Below are positions 1-10,200 of a stretch of 54,942 bases of DNA, one piece after another. The notes beneath the pieces are model-generated. The model had not been told where the DNA came from. It made no database searches and saw only the letters and a list, made by a program, of their open reading frames with translations. The position numbers were made by a program, and so were the translations under genes. The DNA is from JAVBNU01 sp031551265 (GTDB lineage: Bacteria; Cyanobacteriota; Vampirovibrionia; Gastranaerophilales; Gastranaerophilaceae), in the NCBI GenBank assembly GCA_031551265.1, contig JAVBNU010000009.1, positions 1-54,942 on the forward strand, read 5' to 3'. How positions within the stretch are numbered: the stretch's first letter is position 1; each line of letters opens with the position of its first letter.

Positions 1-1
1 G

Positions 2-1117
2 TCTGACCTGGAACAATATGGACGCTTGAACACACGACTGGCAGCGCCGATTTTGGATTTTCAAACACCTGAACACTACAATCGCAAAGTAACGCGTACA
101 ATGGGGCGTGTCTCTATTATGACGGTAGCAACAACGGAAGAAGCACTCAAAGATGCAGGGTTATTAGGTAATGAAATCATAACTAATGGTCAAACAGGTG
201 TCAGTTACGGCTCTTCAATGGGCTCACTGGATGCGATTATTGATTTTTATTCAATGAAGGTCGATAAAGAAGTAAAAAACGTAAACTCGGCATCTTACAT
301 AAAAATGATGCCCCAAACCTGTGCTGTTAATATTTCATTGTATTTTCAGACTAAAGGTAAATTAATTCCCACCTCCACAGCTTGCACATCCGGCTCAATG
401 GGGATTGGCTATGCTTATGAAGCGATTAAAAACGGGTATCAGACGGTCATGATTGCCGGTGGTGCTGAGGAGCTGCATCACTCACAAATCGCAATTTTTG
501 ATACACTCTACGCTACAAGCTTGAAAAACGATACTCCTGAGTTAACTCCTTCACCGTTTGACCGTGATCGTGACGGTTTAGTTATCGGAGAAGGTGCAGG
601 AACATTGATTTTAGAAGAATATGAACACGCAAAAAAACGCGGTGCAAAGATTTATGCAGAAATTATAGGCTTCAACTCCAACACTGACGGCGCACACATC
701 ACAAACCCGACACCTAAGACGATGAGCGCTGTTATGCAAAACGCGATAGCTGATGCCAAAATTAATCCTGATGAAATCGGGTATGTTAATGCACATGGCA
801 CATCTACACAACAGGGCGATATCGCTGAGAGTACAGCGACTTATGATGTGTTCAAAAGACAGATTCCTGTAAGTACGCTCAAAAGCTACACGGGTCACAC
901 GCTCGGTGCCTGTGGAGCAATTGAAGCTATTCTTTCAATTGAAATGATGCGCAACAATTGGTTTGCGCCAACATTGAATTTAAATAATATTGATGAAAAT
1001 TGTGGAAAACTGGATTATATCAGAGGCGAAGGACGTGAAATTAAAACCGACATAATTATGTCCAATAATTTTGCTTTCGGTGGAATTAACACATCTATGA
1101 TACTGAAGAGAGTGTAA
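2..1117 (+). CDS. beta-ketoacyl-ACP synthase, FabY/aryl-polyene type (5' partial)
   Basis: This is a condensing enzyme that elongates ACP-bound acyl chains with malonyl-ACP by decarboxylative Claisen condensation. The reading frame is open to the window edge, so the first roughly 40-50 residues are missing; the TTG at 26 is unlikely to be the true start. The catalytic Cys sits in TACTSG (Cys codon at 383), and both active-site His are present, in NAHGTSTQ and KSYTGHTLGACG. The YGSSMGS segment, the RDRDGLVIGEGAG segment and the SNNFAFGGIN ending resemble the FabY/ApeR branch of FabF-like synthases more than housekeeping FabF (from memory of the family). The FabY/ApeR branch often lies in aryl-polyene or related fatty-acid clusters, so the rest of such a cluster may lie upstream of this window. 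A housekeeping FabF role cannot be excluded. Confidence 0.88.
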   Translation, partial: SDLEQYGRLNTRLAAPILDFQTPEHYNRKVTRTMGRVSIMTVATTEEALKDAGLLGNEIITNGQTGVSYGSSMGSLDAIIDFYSMKVDKEVKNVNSASYIKMMPQTCAVNISLYFQTKGKLIPTSTACTSGSMGIGYAYEAIKNGYQTVMIAGGAEELHHSQIAIFDTLYATSLKNDTPELTPSPFDRDRDGLVIGEGAGTLILEEYEHAKKRGAKIYAEIIGFNSNTDGAHITNPTPKTMSAVMQNAIADAKINPDEIGYVNAHGTSTQQGDIAESTATYDVFKRQIPVSTLKSYTGHTLGACGAIEAILSIEMMRNNWFAPTLNLNNIDENCGKLDYIRGEGREIKTDIIMSNNFAFGGINTSMILKRV

Positions 1118-1221
1118 TTTTTGCGTCATCTCGAGGGCTTCAGCCCATGGCGTTCCAGAAAGACTAAAGCTTTACTGGATTGCGTCGTCTGCACTTCGTG
1201 CCTTCTCGCAATGACAAAATA
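1118..1221. repeat. intergenic repeat with mini-hairpins
   Basis: The spacer between the convergent ketosynthase and helicase genes holds small palindromes: GGGC-ttca-GCCC at about 1135-1146, AAAGCTTT, and GCAC-ttc-GTGC at 1191-1201. Its end (1205-1220) is the exact reverse complement of the 16-mer ATTTTGTCATTGCGAG found at 50801-50816, so it belongs to a dispersed family. It could also act as a bidirectional terminator. Confidence 0.6.
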
Positions 1222-3507
1222 TTAGTCTATATTTATCGGCTCACGCATTATGCACGTAATCGCATCACGCGCAGTCTGTACAAGATTTTCAGGCACGTTT
1301 GGAATTATCGTCAATTGTCTCAAAACGTCGACGGTGCGCTTAAATGAGCGAACGATGTCGCCTTCGCCGGCTTCGATTTGCTCAATCAGCTCATCCCACT
1401 CGCCGCCATTCACCCAGTATTCAATCAGTGGCGAATAATACGAATTAATATACATTTCAGTTTCGATATTATAATCGCGCTGCTCGGCGTTTAATATACG
1501 TTTAACATCTTTGATTTTATTCAGAGCTTTGCGCACGGCAGGGCTGATAGGCAGCTGTGTATACAATTCAGCGCGCAAATCCTCGGTCGTTATAGCGCAA
1601 ATCACACTTGCCAGCTCAGCCGGAGTGAGGTTATTTAAAATACCTCTTAAAATAATTTCGCATATATATAGCTCATTCTCGGCACGGATGGCAGATAACA
1701 TTACGCCTTTTTCGTTCGGGTACATATTTTCTGTGTAGCCGATTTTTTCAAGCAATTTTGCGTGGTTCTCGAAAATTCGCCAATATACATCTTTTTCATA
1801 CTCAATGGTTTTATTGAGTTTTTTTAATTTGCCGCTGAATCTTTCATTTAACTCAAATTCTTTAATATGTTTTTTGTAGCGGTTGCATCTGAGACAAGGA
1901 TAGCTCTCCATTTTTTTCTGAAGTTCAACTACTTTATCTTTGAAATCATAGTATTCTTTTGAGCGATTTTTTTTACCATTTTGTTTCTTGAGTGTTCCTA
2001 AAACCTTTTGATGAGCTACATACGTCTCTTTTACTTTGTGAAATTCAAGAATAGTATCATTAGCAAAGCCCTGGTGGCATTTTGAATTTTTAATTTCTTC
2101 AAGTGAAGCCTCAAGTTCCTCTTTCTGCATAATCAAAGGTCTCAGCCTGTCAGTTGATGAAAAATATCCAAAACTTTTGAGGATCAATTCTTTAGACTGC
2201 TCCAGAGTAAAGCGCTGCAGCAGATTCATAACCATAGAATATGTCGGCATAAAACGGCTTTCAAGCGGATTCGCAGCGCTTGTAACTAAGCTTGCAACCT
2301 CTTCAGGCGATTGGAATGGTGTCCCAACAACCGTGACATACCCGATTTCATCCATGCCACGGCGTCCTGCGCGTCCTGACATTTGTAAAAATTCACTGGC
2401 CGTTAACATACGATGTCCTGAGTCAGTACGTTTGCTGACAGAAGAAATTACCGTTGAGCGCGCCGGCATGTTTATGCCCGCAGCAAGCGTTTCAGTCGCA
2501 AATACAACTTTAATTAACCCTTTTTGGAATAACTTTTCAATAAGCACCTTCCAGCTTGGTAAAAGTCCGGCATGATGCGATGCGACGCCTTGCATCAGGT
2601 ATTCTATATGTTTATTGTTAATCAGGTGAGGGTTTTCAGCAAGGTATTCCTGTATAATTGCGTTAATCTGTTTTTTCTCATCAGGTGTAATCAAGCACAG
2701 CTCTGCGCATTTCGACATTTGGTCATCACATTTTTTGCGGGAAAAAGTAAAATAAATCGCAGGCAGCATATCTTTTTTGTGCAAAATGCTCACAACATCT
2801 TTCACAGCTGAGCGTTGATTTTGTTGTCGTTTGAAACCCTGACGTTTTTCAGGGCGAATTTTGCTATTTAGCTGTCCTTCCGGCGTCAAAAGCGGCAACA
2901 CATCAAACGGTCGCGATGAATCATAATAAAAATATCTCAGAGGAACAGGGCGAAAATCAGTATTCACAAGCTCTGTACGTGAATGAACGGTGTTTATCCA
3001 GTCAGTCAGCTGCGCTGCGTTTGCAACGGTTGCCGAAAGCGCAATTATCTGGATATTTGTCGGGCAGTAGATAATGCTTTCTTCCCAGACGGTGCCGCGC
3101 TGCTCATCATTCATATAATGAACTTCATCAAGTACGATATATCTCACGTTTTTCAGATTTTCGGATAAAGCCCCTAAATTCGTCCCGTAGAGCATATTTC
3201 TGAAAACTTCCGTCGTCATTACAATGATTTGCGCATCTCTGTTAATAGAGGTATCGCCCGTTAGAAGCCCTACTTTTTCGGAGCCGTATTTTTGGGAAAA
3301 ATCACCATATTTTTGGTTAGACAACGCTTTTAGAGGAGTCGTATAAAATATTCTCTCGCCATTCTCAAGCGCTCTGTGAATTGCGCATTCGGCTATACAT
3401 GTTTTACCGGCTCCTGTTGGCGCACAAACAACAACGCTTTTGCCTTCGCGAATATGTAATGCTGCCTCCTCTTGAAAATCGTCCAGTTTAAAATCAAATT
3501 TGTACAA
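1222..3507 (-). CDS. Ski2/Mtr4-like superfamily 2 RNA helicase
   Basis: This is an ATP-dependent helicase of the Ski2/DOB1 group, found in many Cyanobacteria and Actinobacteria (HelY-like), probably acting on structured RNA in decay or maturation. Motif I is APTGAGKT (about residues 29-36), motif Ia is TTPLKALSNQK, the Walker B/DEVH box is LDEVHYM (about 126-132), motif III is SAT, and motif VI is SGRAGRRGMD (about 380). A long C-terminal arm with a CLRCNRYKKH cysteine pair and a DSHCT-like helical end follows. At 761 residues it is at the short end for the family. It is convergent with the ketosynthase and separated from it by a repeat spacer. The start ATG at 3507 is the first in frame before the helicase core. 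Confidence 0.92.
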   Translation of the reverse strand: MYKFDFKLDDFQEEAALHIREGKSVVVCAPTGAGKTCIAECAIHRALENGERIFYTTPLKALSNQKYGDFSQKYGSEKVGLLTGDTSINRDAQIIVMTTEVFRNMLYGTNLGALSENLKNVRYIVLDEVHYMNDEQRGTVWEESIIYCPTNIQIIALSATVANAAQLTDWINTVHSRTELVNTDFRPVPLRYFYYDSSRPFDVLPLLTPEGQLNSKIRPEKRQGFKRQQNQRSAVKDVVSILHKKDMLPAIYFTFSRKKCDDQMSKCAELCLITPDEKKQINAIIQEYLAENPHLINNKHIEYLMQGVASHHAGLLPSWKVLIEKLFQKGLIKVVFATETLAAGINMPARSTVISSVSKRTDSGHRMLTASEFLQMSGRAGRRGMDEIGYVTVVGTPFQSPEEVASLVTSAANPLESRFMPTYSMVMNLLQRFTLEQSKELILKSFGYFSSTDRLRPLIMQKEELEASLEEIKNSKCHQGFANDTILEFHKVKETYVAHQKVLGTLKKQNGKKNRSKEYYDFKDKVVELQKKMESYPCLRCNRYKKHIKEFELNERFSGKLKKLNKTIEYEKDVYWRIFENHAKLLEKIGYTENMYPNEKGVMLSAIRAENELYICEIILRGILNNLTPAELASVICAITTEDLRAELYTQLPISPAVRKALNKIKDVKRILNAEQRDYNIETEMYINSYYSPLIEYWVNGGEWDELIEQIEAGEGDIVRSFKRTVDVLRQLTIIPNVPENLVQTARDAITCIMREPINID

Positions 3508-3568
3508 GTTTGTGTTCCTTCTCTCAATTACATCTTAACATAAGCACAGAATTAAGAAAATAATTTTA

Positions 3569-3587
3569 GTGGGCTGGGCGAGCCCAC
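3569..3587. repeat. GTGGGCT hairpin repeat
   Basis: A 7 bp perfect stem (GTGGGCT / AGCCCAC) with loop GGGCG lies upstream of the helicase gene. The same word occurs as TGGGCT-ggcg-AGCCCA at 50711-50726, which suggests a dispersed intergenic hairpin rather than a gene-specific terminator. The rest of 3508-3801 is AT-rich and should contain the promoters of the two divergent genes, but I see no clean consensus there. Confidence 0.5.
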
Positions 3588-3801
3588 ACTACTTTGTTGT
3601 ACTTTGTGCTGCTGACGAGTATAAAATTATCTTTTGTAAACTTTTATTTTTTAGCAAAAATTATTAGTCAGTGTTTGAATTTTGCCTGTTTTTTAATTTC
3701 GTCTTTTGTAAAGATATGTTAAATATATAAAAAATATTGAAATTTGATATCAATTTAAAACTTTATATTAGTGTAATGTTAAAAAAACAGAGGTGTGTAA
3801 T

Positions 3802-6087
3802 ATGGCAACAAAAGTTACCCTAGATCCCGGATATATCAGTAATTTAGCGTCAAACATGGCGTCTCAAAGTACTGTTAATATGGCCGAACTCAAAGAATTA
3901 ATGTTTTCGTTTAGTAAATCGGAAACAGAATTATCAATCTGGAATAACGGAACATTCAAAATGTCTCGTACAGATATTCAAGCAAAAATACAAGAACTTG
4001 AAAAACAAATTGCAGCTTTGCAAAAGAAAATTGAGCAAGAAACTGAATTTGTTGTAGAACAAGAAAGATTGATTGATGTTGAAATGGAAAAACTCAACAA
4101 CGCAATCTATTCAGTTGCACAAATGGCAGAAGACTTGCACAACACTCAAATGGACAGAATCGCTACTGTCTCGGAGGAAGTGCTGAAAGCGTATATCGCC
4201 GGTGAGATTCCTCGTGAAAAAGTTGAAAGCACAATTGCTACCAAATTAAGCAAGTATGGCTATAGCTCGCTTGCAGAGGGGCAATTGTCGAAAAAATTAC
4301 TGGAGTGTCAAGATTTCCAAGATGCAATTAAGGACATCGACGGCAAAATTGAAGCATCAGTTGGCAAAATCGCTGAGTACAAAACAAATATCGGATCAAT
4401 AACCACGCTTAAAGATATTTATACAGCATTCTCTAAAGTTGCAACACAGATGGAAGGCAACAAAACGCAATACAGCAACAAAACGCCTATCTATACAGCA
4501 GCAAAAAGAGATTTAATTGAAAATCTGAAAACTCAATACGGTCTGGGCGTTATAGAAAATGGCACTCAAGGCAGTGACAAGTACTCGGGCTCAAATACAT
4601 ATACAGCTGACCTATATAAAGCATTAGGCAGCGGCGATCAAAATAACTCTATATTAAAACAAATGTATGATTCCGGTTTCACCTATAAAGAGGCAATGTA
4701 TGCAATTACGTACTTATATGGCAACAAAACAGAAATCTACTATAATGTTAACTCCAATCAATTAACCGTTCCACAAGGACATGGTGGAGCTGCAAGATGG
4801 TACTCAGAATTCACAGCTCAAACACAGCATTTCTGGGGTGCAACTGCAAACAAGAAAACAGCTGACGATACGGCTGATGGCACAGACGCCATAGGTGATG
4901 ACACAGGCGGTACAACTGTTCCGGGCACGGACAACACAAATAACAATGGTGGTGTCGATAACACAGCCAATAACGGTGGTGGTGGCAGAGCTGTTGATAA
5001 CGGTGAAAACGCAGGCGGTGTGAATCGCACTGACCCTATAGGCTGGAACAACGGCAACACATCGTATTCCTTCGTAACAGATGCAAACAACGATAATATT
5101 TTTAACGGCAAAGAAGAATTTGTGGGTGCGCGTGAAATTAATCTTAGCAGCATCACAACTGATACTATGTGCAGCTTTTTCAACAAAGATTTATTAGAAA
5201 ACTTAAATATAACAGATGCGTCTCAACTCGCAAGATTCGACTTAGACGGTGACGGCAAAATTACCGGAATGGAAGAACTGTTTATGTTCGACACTGACGG
5301 CAACGGCGTTATCGAAAATGAGGAGCTTAATTACTTGGGCGTCATCGAAAACGTAGAAACAAAAGGTCAACTTTCATTCATGACAGCAGCAATGGCAGGC
5401 GCCTCGGCGATTAACCTGACTAAGTTCCAAAAGAATGGCACTTATGACTCATCATTGGTTAAATCAACCGGCAGTCTCGATATTAATGGCAACTTGACAG
5501 CAAATAATTTCGGCGTCACATTGACTAACGGAACTAACTACAACGGCTACCAAAGACTTGACCGTACTGACTATTTGGATAATATGTTCTCAGCTGCGTA
5601 TGCTGCTCACTATACAACTCAATACAAATCAGTGACAGACGCTAACGGCAATACAACAATTCAGCAAAAAGAAGCTACAGCCGCAAGAGATGTCAAATGG
5701 AACTTCTGGGCCGGCACTGAAGAAGCTCAAGCGATGATACAACAGGCTAAGGACGAAAAAGACCAAAATATACAAGCATCAATAAATGAGCAAGAATCAC
5801 AAATCAAACTGAACTCTGTTGAGATTCTCCAAGAAGGTCAACAAGGCGCAGAAATGGCTGAAAACCAACAAAATCCCGATCAGGCAGATAATAATCCATA
5901 CGGCGAGCAATCTCTGAAACAGAATACAGCTAATTTGGAAAAACCTGCCGGTGCACCTGATCCGGCCAAAAAACCTGAAGAATATTGTGAATTCATGAAC
6001 ACTAAACAAACAGATTATATATATCACGTAAATTCATATGGTGAAATAATTAAGATTAAAAATTATGCACAGGCAGAAGCAGCTTAA
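3802..6087 (+). CDS. large coiled-coil protein with paired EF-hand-like loops
   Basis: I do not recognise a named family. The ATG at 3802 follows GAGGTG at 3790-3795 with good spacing and is preferred over the GTG at 3793. There is no signal peptide or membrane helix. From N to C it has a small-residue-rich start, a strong coiled coil (about residues 60-110 and further helices to 230), a tyrosine-rich globular segment (about 270-355), an Asp/Gly/Asn-rich low-complexity linker (about 355-425), and two calcium-binding EF-hand/dockerin-like loops, DLDGDGKITG and DTDGNGVIE (about 480-510). A Gln-rich C-terminal tail follows. Known roles of such loops suggest calcium-dependent folding. A surface or appendage role is only a guess, because no export signal is visible. 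The gene ends before a strong bidirectional terminator. Confidence 0.75.
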   Translation: MATKVTLDPGYISNLASNMASQSTVNMAELKELMFSFSKSETELSIWNNGTFKMSRTDIQAKIQELEKQIAALQKKIEQETEFVVEQERLIDVEMEKLNNAIYSVAQMAEDLHNTQMDRIATVSEEVLKAYIAGEIPREKVESTIATKLSKYGYSSLAEGQLSKKLLECQDFQDAIKDIDGKIEASVGKIAEYKTNIGSITTLKDIYTAFSKVATQMEGNKTQYSNKTPIYTAAKRDLIENLKTQYGLGVIENGTQGSDKYSGSNTYTADLYKALGSGDQNNSILKQMYDSGFTYKEAMYAITYLYGNKTEIYYNVNSNQLTVPQGHGGAARWYSEFTAQTQHFWGATANKKTADDTADGTDAIGDDTGGTTVPGTDNTNNNGGVDNTANNGGGGRAVDNGENAGGVNRTDPIGWNNGNTSYSFVTDANNDNIFNGKEEFVGAREINLSSITTDTMCSFFNKDLLENLNITDASQLARFDLDGDGKITGMEELFMFDTDGNGVIENEELNYLGVIENVETKGQLSFMTAAMAGASAINLTKFQKNGTYDSSLVKSTGSLDINGNLTANNFGVTLTNGTNYNGYQRLDRTDYLDNMFSAAYAAHYTTQYKSVTDANGNTTIQQKEATAARDVKWNFWAGTEEAQAMIQQAKDEKDQNIQASINEQESQIKLNSVEILQEGQQGAEMAENQQNPDQADNNPYGEQSLKQNTANLEKPAGAPDPAKKPEEYCEFMNTKQTDYIYHVNSYGEIIKIKNYAQAEAA

Positions 6088-6140
6088 TTATTAGAAAAAA
6101 AGCAACTTACTTACTTTTTATACACCCATAACTTACACGC

Positions 6141-6170
6141 AGCGGTCTTTGGAAATTTCCAGAGACCGCT
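6141..6170. terminator. bidirectional intrinsic terminator
   Basis: A near-perfect 30 bp palindrome (AGCGGTCT...AGACCGCT with one internal mismatch pair) lies between the convergent genes ending at 6087 and 6202. Both genes could use it, although T tracts are short on both sides. Confidence 0.75.
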
Positions 6171-6201
6171 GTTAGTTGTGTTTATTTAATAATTGTTTGT
6201 A

Positions 6202-7146
6202 TTATTCTTTGATTTCAGCTGATTTGAGAGTGTTTAGCCATTGAGCTTTTTCTTCGTCGCTTATTTTACCCGGGTGAGTATAATAGACCTGATACAGCCC
6301 TTTGTTGGTTTTTACTGCTCTGACAATTTCTGTGTCCATGCCTGGCGCCAAAGTCCACTCATAAATTATTTCGGTTGGTTTTTCGCTTATGATTTTTGTA
6401 TCAAGCTTTGCATCAGGCAAAGTTTTAACGATATCTTTCAACGCAGTGATGTGAGAGTCATAGCGGTCTTTCACAGAAGACGGATAAAAGTCTTTTTGCA
6501 AGAATTGAACGGTTACAAAATCGCTCATTTCTTCTGCAGTTTTGCCTTTTGGTCTGTATAATGCTATCCATTCGTAGCCGTCGCCTTCTTGTGAGATTCT
6601 TTCCCAAGTTGTGCCCAGATTCAGGTTGATGCTGTTTTTGATAGCGCTTAAATCAGTTGTATCGGCGTTCGCTGCTTGTTGCTCTTTAATTGTTTCTTTT
6701 ATCAAGCCTTTGTAATAGTCACCGCCTTCTTTAGAGAGCGTTGGTGAAACAAGTGCTTTGTTGTAATATGCAATCGCATCTTTGTAATTTTTTTGTGCTC
6801 TTTTTGTGTCAGCCATAAATGTGTATGCGCGCCATTCGTTTGGCTGCAGCTTAATTGCGGTATTGAATGTCTCTTCAGCTTTAGCCATTTCGCCATTTGC
6901 GCCGTAGCCGATACCTAACATACAAAGCAAATCATAATCATTAGGATTTTTTTTCAGTGCAGCGCTTGAATCTTCAATCATTTTTGTAAAATTGCCTTCT
7001 TCATACAGTTTTTGTAATGATTCTACTGCTTTCACCTCTGTCGATGGTTTTGCAGGTGCTGCGGGTGTTTCGGCCGCCATGCAAAATTGACCTGCCGCTA
7101 AAATTAGTGCTATAACAAGCCCCAATACTTTACTAATGTTTTTCAT
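6202..7146 (-). CDS. exported TPR-repeat protein
   Basis: The N-terminus is a typical Sec signal peptide (Lys, then a hydrophobic stretch ending CMAAE, about residues 1-25), so the protein should be periplasmic or outer-membrane associated. Residues about 40-160 hold three TPR motifs, including NPNDYDLLCMLGIGYGANGE and NEWRAYTFMADTKRAQKNYKDA. The C-terminal half (about 175-314) is an unrecognised alpha/beta domain that starts with a duplicated TWERI/YEWIALYRP-like strand pattern. The likely role is a scaffold in envelope assembly. It lies downstream of the MFS-PlsC-Aas fusion on the same strand but is separated from it by a hairpin, so co-transcription is uncertain. Confidence 0.82.
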   Translation of the reverse strand: MKNISKVLGLVIALILAAGQFCMAAETPAAPAKPSTEVKAVESLQKLYEEGNFTKMIEDSSAALKKNPNDYDLLCMLGIGYGANGEMAKAEETFNTAIKLQPNEWRAYTFMADTKRAQKNYKDAIAYYNKALVSPTLSKEGGDYYKGLIKETIKEQQAANADTTDLSAIKNSINLNLGTTWERISQEGDGYEWIALYRPKGKTAEEMSDFVTVQFLQKDFYPSSVKDRYDSHITALKDIVKTLPDAKLDTKIISEKPTEIIYEWTLAPGMDTEIVRAVKTNKGLYQVYYTHPGKISDEEKAQWLNTLKSAEIKE

Positions 7147-7239
7147 AAATACTCCTCATGCCAAATCTATCATCTTGGTAGTTTAATTATACAGTAAAAA
7201 AATGTATGAGAAAAATTTTTTTATTAATTCTTTTAACAA

Positions 7240-7265
7240 CAGGGTACACTTACTGATGTACCCTG
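7240..7265 (-). terminator. intrinsic terminator downstream of MFS-PlsC-Aas gene
   Basis: A perfect 9 bp stem (CAGGGTACA / TGTACCCTG, loop of 8) lies 25 bp past the stop codon at 7290. On the minus strand a T-rich but interrupted tract follows, so the terminator may be weak. Confidence 0.6.
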
Positions 7266-7289
7266 CTGCGATTGTTTATAATGACATTA

Positions 7290-10200
7290 TTATGCTGTTA
7301 TTGAATCTTTTTCGTACCACTCTAAAAGTTCTTTGCGCTTCACTTTGCGTGTTGAAGTTTTTGGCAAGTCCTCTCTGTGAATTACGACAACCGTTGGCTG
7401 TTTGTAATCTGCAAGATTTGCGTCACATAAGGTTTTCACTTCCTTCTCCAGTGCTTTTTGCACTTCTTCATCAGATTTTTTCGCCAGCTCGTCACCCGGC
7501 ACGATAATTACGCCAACTTCCTCGGTGCCGGCTTTGTTGCCTGATTTGATTTTCAAAGACATAACACAAAGTTCTTTTATTAATTCGGATTGTTCAAGAA
7601 CAGCCTCAACTTCTTCGGGGAATATCTTTTTGCCGCCGCCTAGGACAATCATGTTTTTGATTCTGCCTGTAATTTTCAGATAGCCGTCTTTGTCAATTTC
7701 GCCGATATCACCGGTATGGAACCAACCCTCGCTGTCGATTACTTCGGCTGTCATTTCAGGCTTGCCGTAGTAACCTTGCATTACATTAGGCCCTGTTGTC
7801 AGGATTTCGCCTGTGTCAGCGAGTTTGACGATTGCTGAGGGGAGTGGTTTCCCGACTGTGCCGAGTTTATTGTTTTTAGGATAATTTGTCGAAATCGTTG
7901 GACTCGTTTCAGTTAATCCGTAGCCCTGAAATACAGGAATACCGATGCGCTCGAAAAATTCACCGACTTCTAAATCAAGTGGCGCACCACCACAAACGAA
8001 ACATTCTAATTTGCCGCCAAAGCCGTCAATTACTGATTGAAACATCATACGACGAACGTTTATAGGCATAAATTTAGCGATACCATACATCATTTTGAAT
8101 GCTTTTTGTGCGGCTGCCGGCTGTTTTTTGATTTCTTTTTCAACGCTTGATTTAAGCATTTTTACCAACAACGGCACAACCAACATATGTGTTGCCCGTT
8201 TTTCTTTCATAACACTTGTAAGCTCCTTAGGGCTGAGATTCTTGATATACACAATTTTTGCACCCATATAAAGCATGCCGAAGAACCCGACGTTCAGCTC
8301 TAACAAGTGGTTTATAGGCAAGACTGAAACGATTGTATTTTTGGCATCGAGCTTCAACAATGTTTCAAAGTCACGTAATTGCGAATAAATATTCCCGAAA
8401 CTAATCATTACTCCCTTCGGATTGCCTGTTGTGCCTGATGTATAGACAATTAACGCCGTGTCATCCAGGCTTCGTGCGCGTCCGAGGTCTTTTGTAACGT
8501 CCGAGTGAATTTCATATGTTGACTTGTACTCGCACCCTTCGGGCTTATCATTATCGAGTACAAATATGTGTTCAATTGATTTAACGTTTTCTTTAACCTG
8601 AGCAGCCAAGTCTATGTAATGGCTTGACGTAAAGAGTATACGCGGGTTACAGTCAGAAAGGATTGACGTTAATTCCGAAACGGTAAGCTTAACATCAAGC
8701 GGCACAGTAATTGCGCCGGTTTGGATTGACGCAAACATGCCAATACCAAACTCAGGGCGTGATTCTGACAATATCGCAATACGCTCGTCACGCTCAACTT
8801 TTATTTCTTCAATCAGATAATTCGCAAAGTTTCTGGTCATACGAGACAGCTCAATGTAGCTCATTTCTTCATAGCCTGTTTTTGTTTTCAGCGCGAGAGC
8901 TTTTGTAGCGCCGTACAAATCACCTTTTTCTTGCATCAAATTCAAGAAATTGCTGTGAAGCTTGCGGCTGATATTATAAAGAGTGCGTCTGTCAAGTGCG
9001 TTTTTCATAAACTGAACGCGTTCTTGCAGATGATGCGCTATTTCTTTATCATCCATCGATAAATCAGTAATCGGCTGGCCAAATTGGATACGAATGGTGT
9101 GAAAAAGCCGTGGCAGTCTTTTGTTACGCCCCCAGGTTTCAAAACCACCGTGGATAATAAACGGCACAATCGGTGCATTTGCGTGTTTCGCCATAACACC
9201 AACACCGCGGTTGAATTTGCATAAATTTCCGTCAGGAGTAAATTTGCCTTCAGGGAAAATAACGACAGCTTCGCCGCCTTTTAGCTTTTCAGTAGCATAA
9301 TCCAGTGCCTCAACGCCTTTTTTGGGGATTATAGGAATAACGTTAAAATATTTCAACATACGTCTCACAACCGGCACTTTAAACGCCGCAGGACCCGTCA
9401 CAAACCAGAGTTGTCTTTTTGTTGCCATTTGTATTACGAACGGATCTAAATGGCCTGTGTGGTTGCCGGCAAGAATGACTTTACCTTTTTTAGGCAAATA
9501 TTCCACACCCTCAACTTTATATCTGAATAACCCGAGGAAAATTTGTCCGAAAGTTGCTTTGAACAAGAAATATCTGAATGATTTGTCAAACAACAACACC
9601 GATGCAGCAAGCAAGAACGAGACTATAGCAATTCCTTTGAACATTGCAAGCGGTCTTACAAAATCTGCTATGTTAGCAACGATGAGCGTGCCGACCAAAT
9701 AGCTGAATGTATTGAGTGTCAGCTGCAAACCGAATATTTTACCTCTAACTCTGTCAGGTGCAACTTTTTGTAAAATTGTGTCAATCATAACAAGCATTAC
9801 AGCATCGGCAACACCGATAGGAATCAGCCACATCCAAGAGCTTTGGAGTGTTTTGCAAAACGGAGCGGTAATCATAACAATACATAAAGTGATAAAACTT
9901 ACCGCAAAAAGATAAGGCACGCGCATAAATCTTGCCAAATATATTGTTACACCCATGCCAAGCACTATCCCGATACCCAAAATCGTTCTTACAGTTGTCA
10001 GTGCAGCAAAATCAAGTCTGTAATAGTCAGTTATGAGGGCATTTAAGCTGTTTGAAAACACGGCAACGATAAAAGACAAGCATATCGAGAGCAAAATCAT
10101 GTAGAGTGCTTTTTTGTGCGATTGCATGTAATTAAAAGCTAGTTGTGCATCTTTTATAATACCGGCTTTAACCGCAGAGAATTTTTGAGGTATTCTGAAT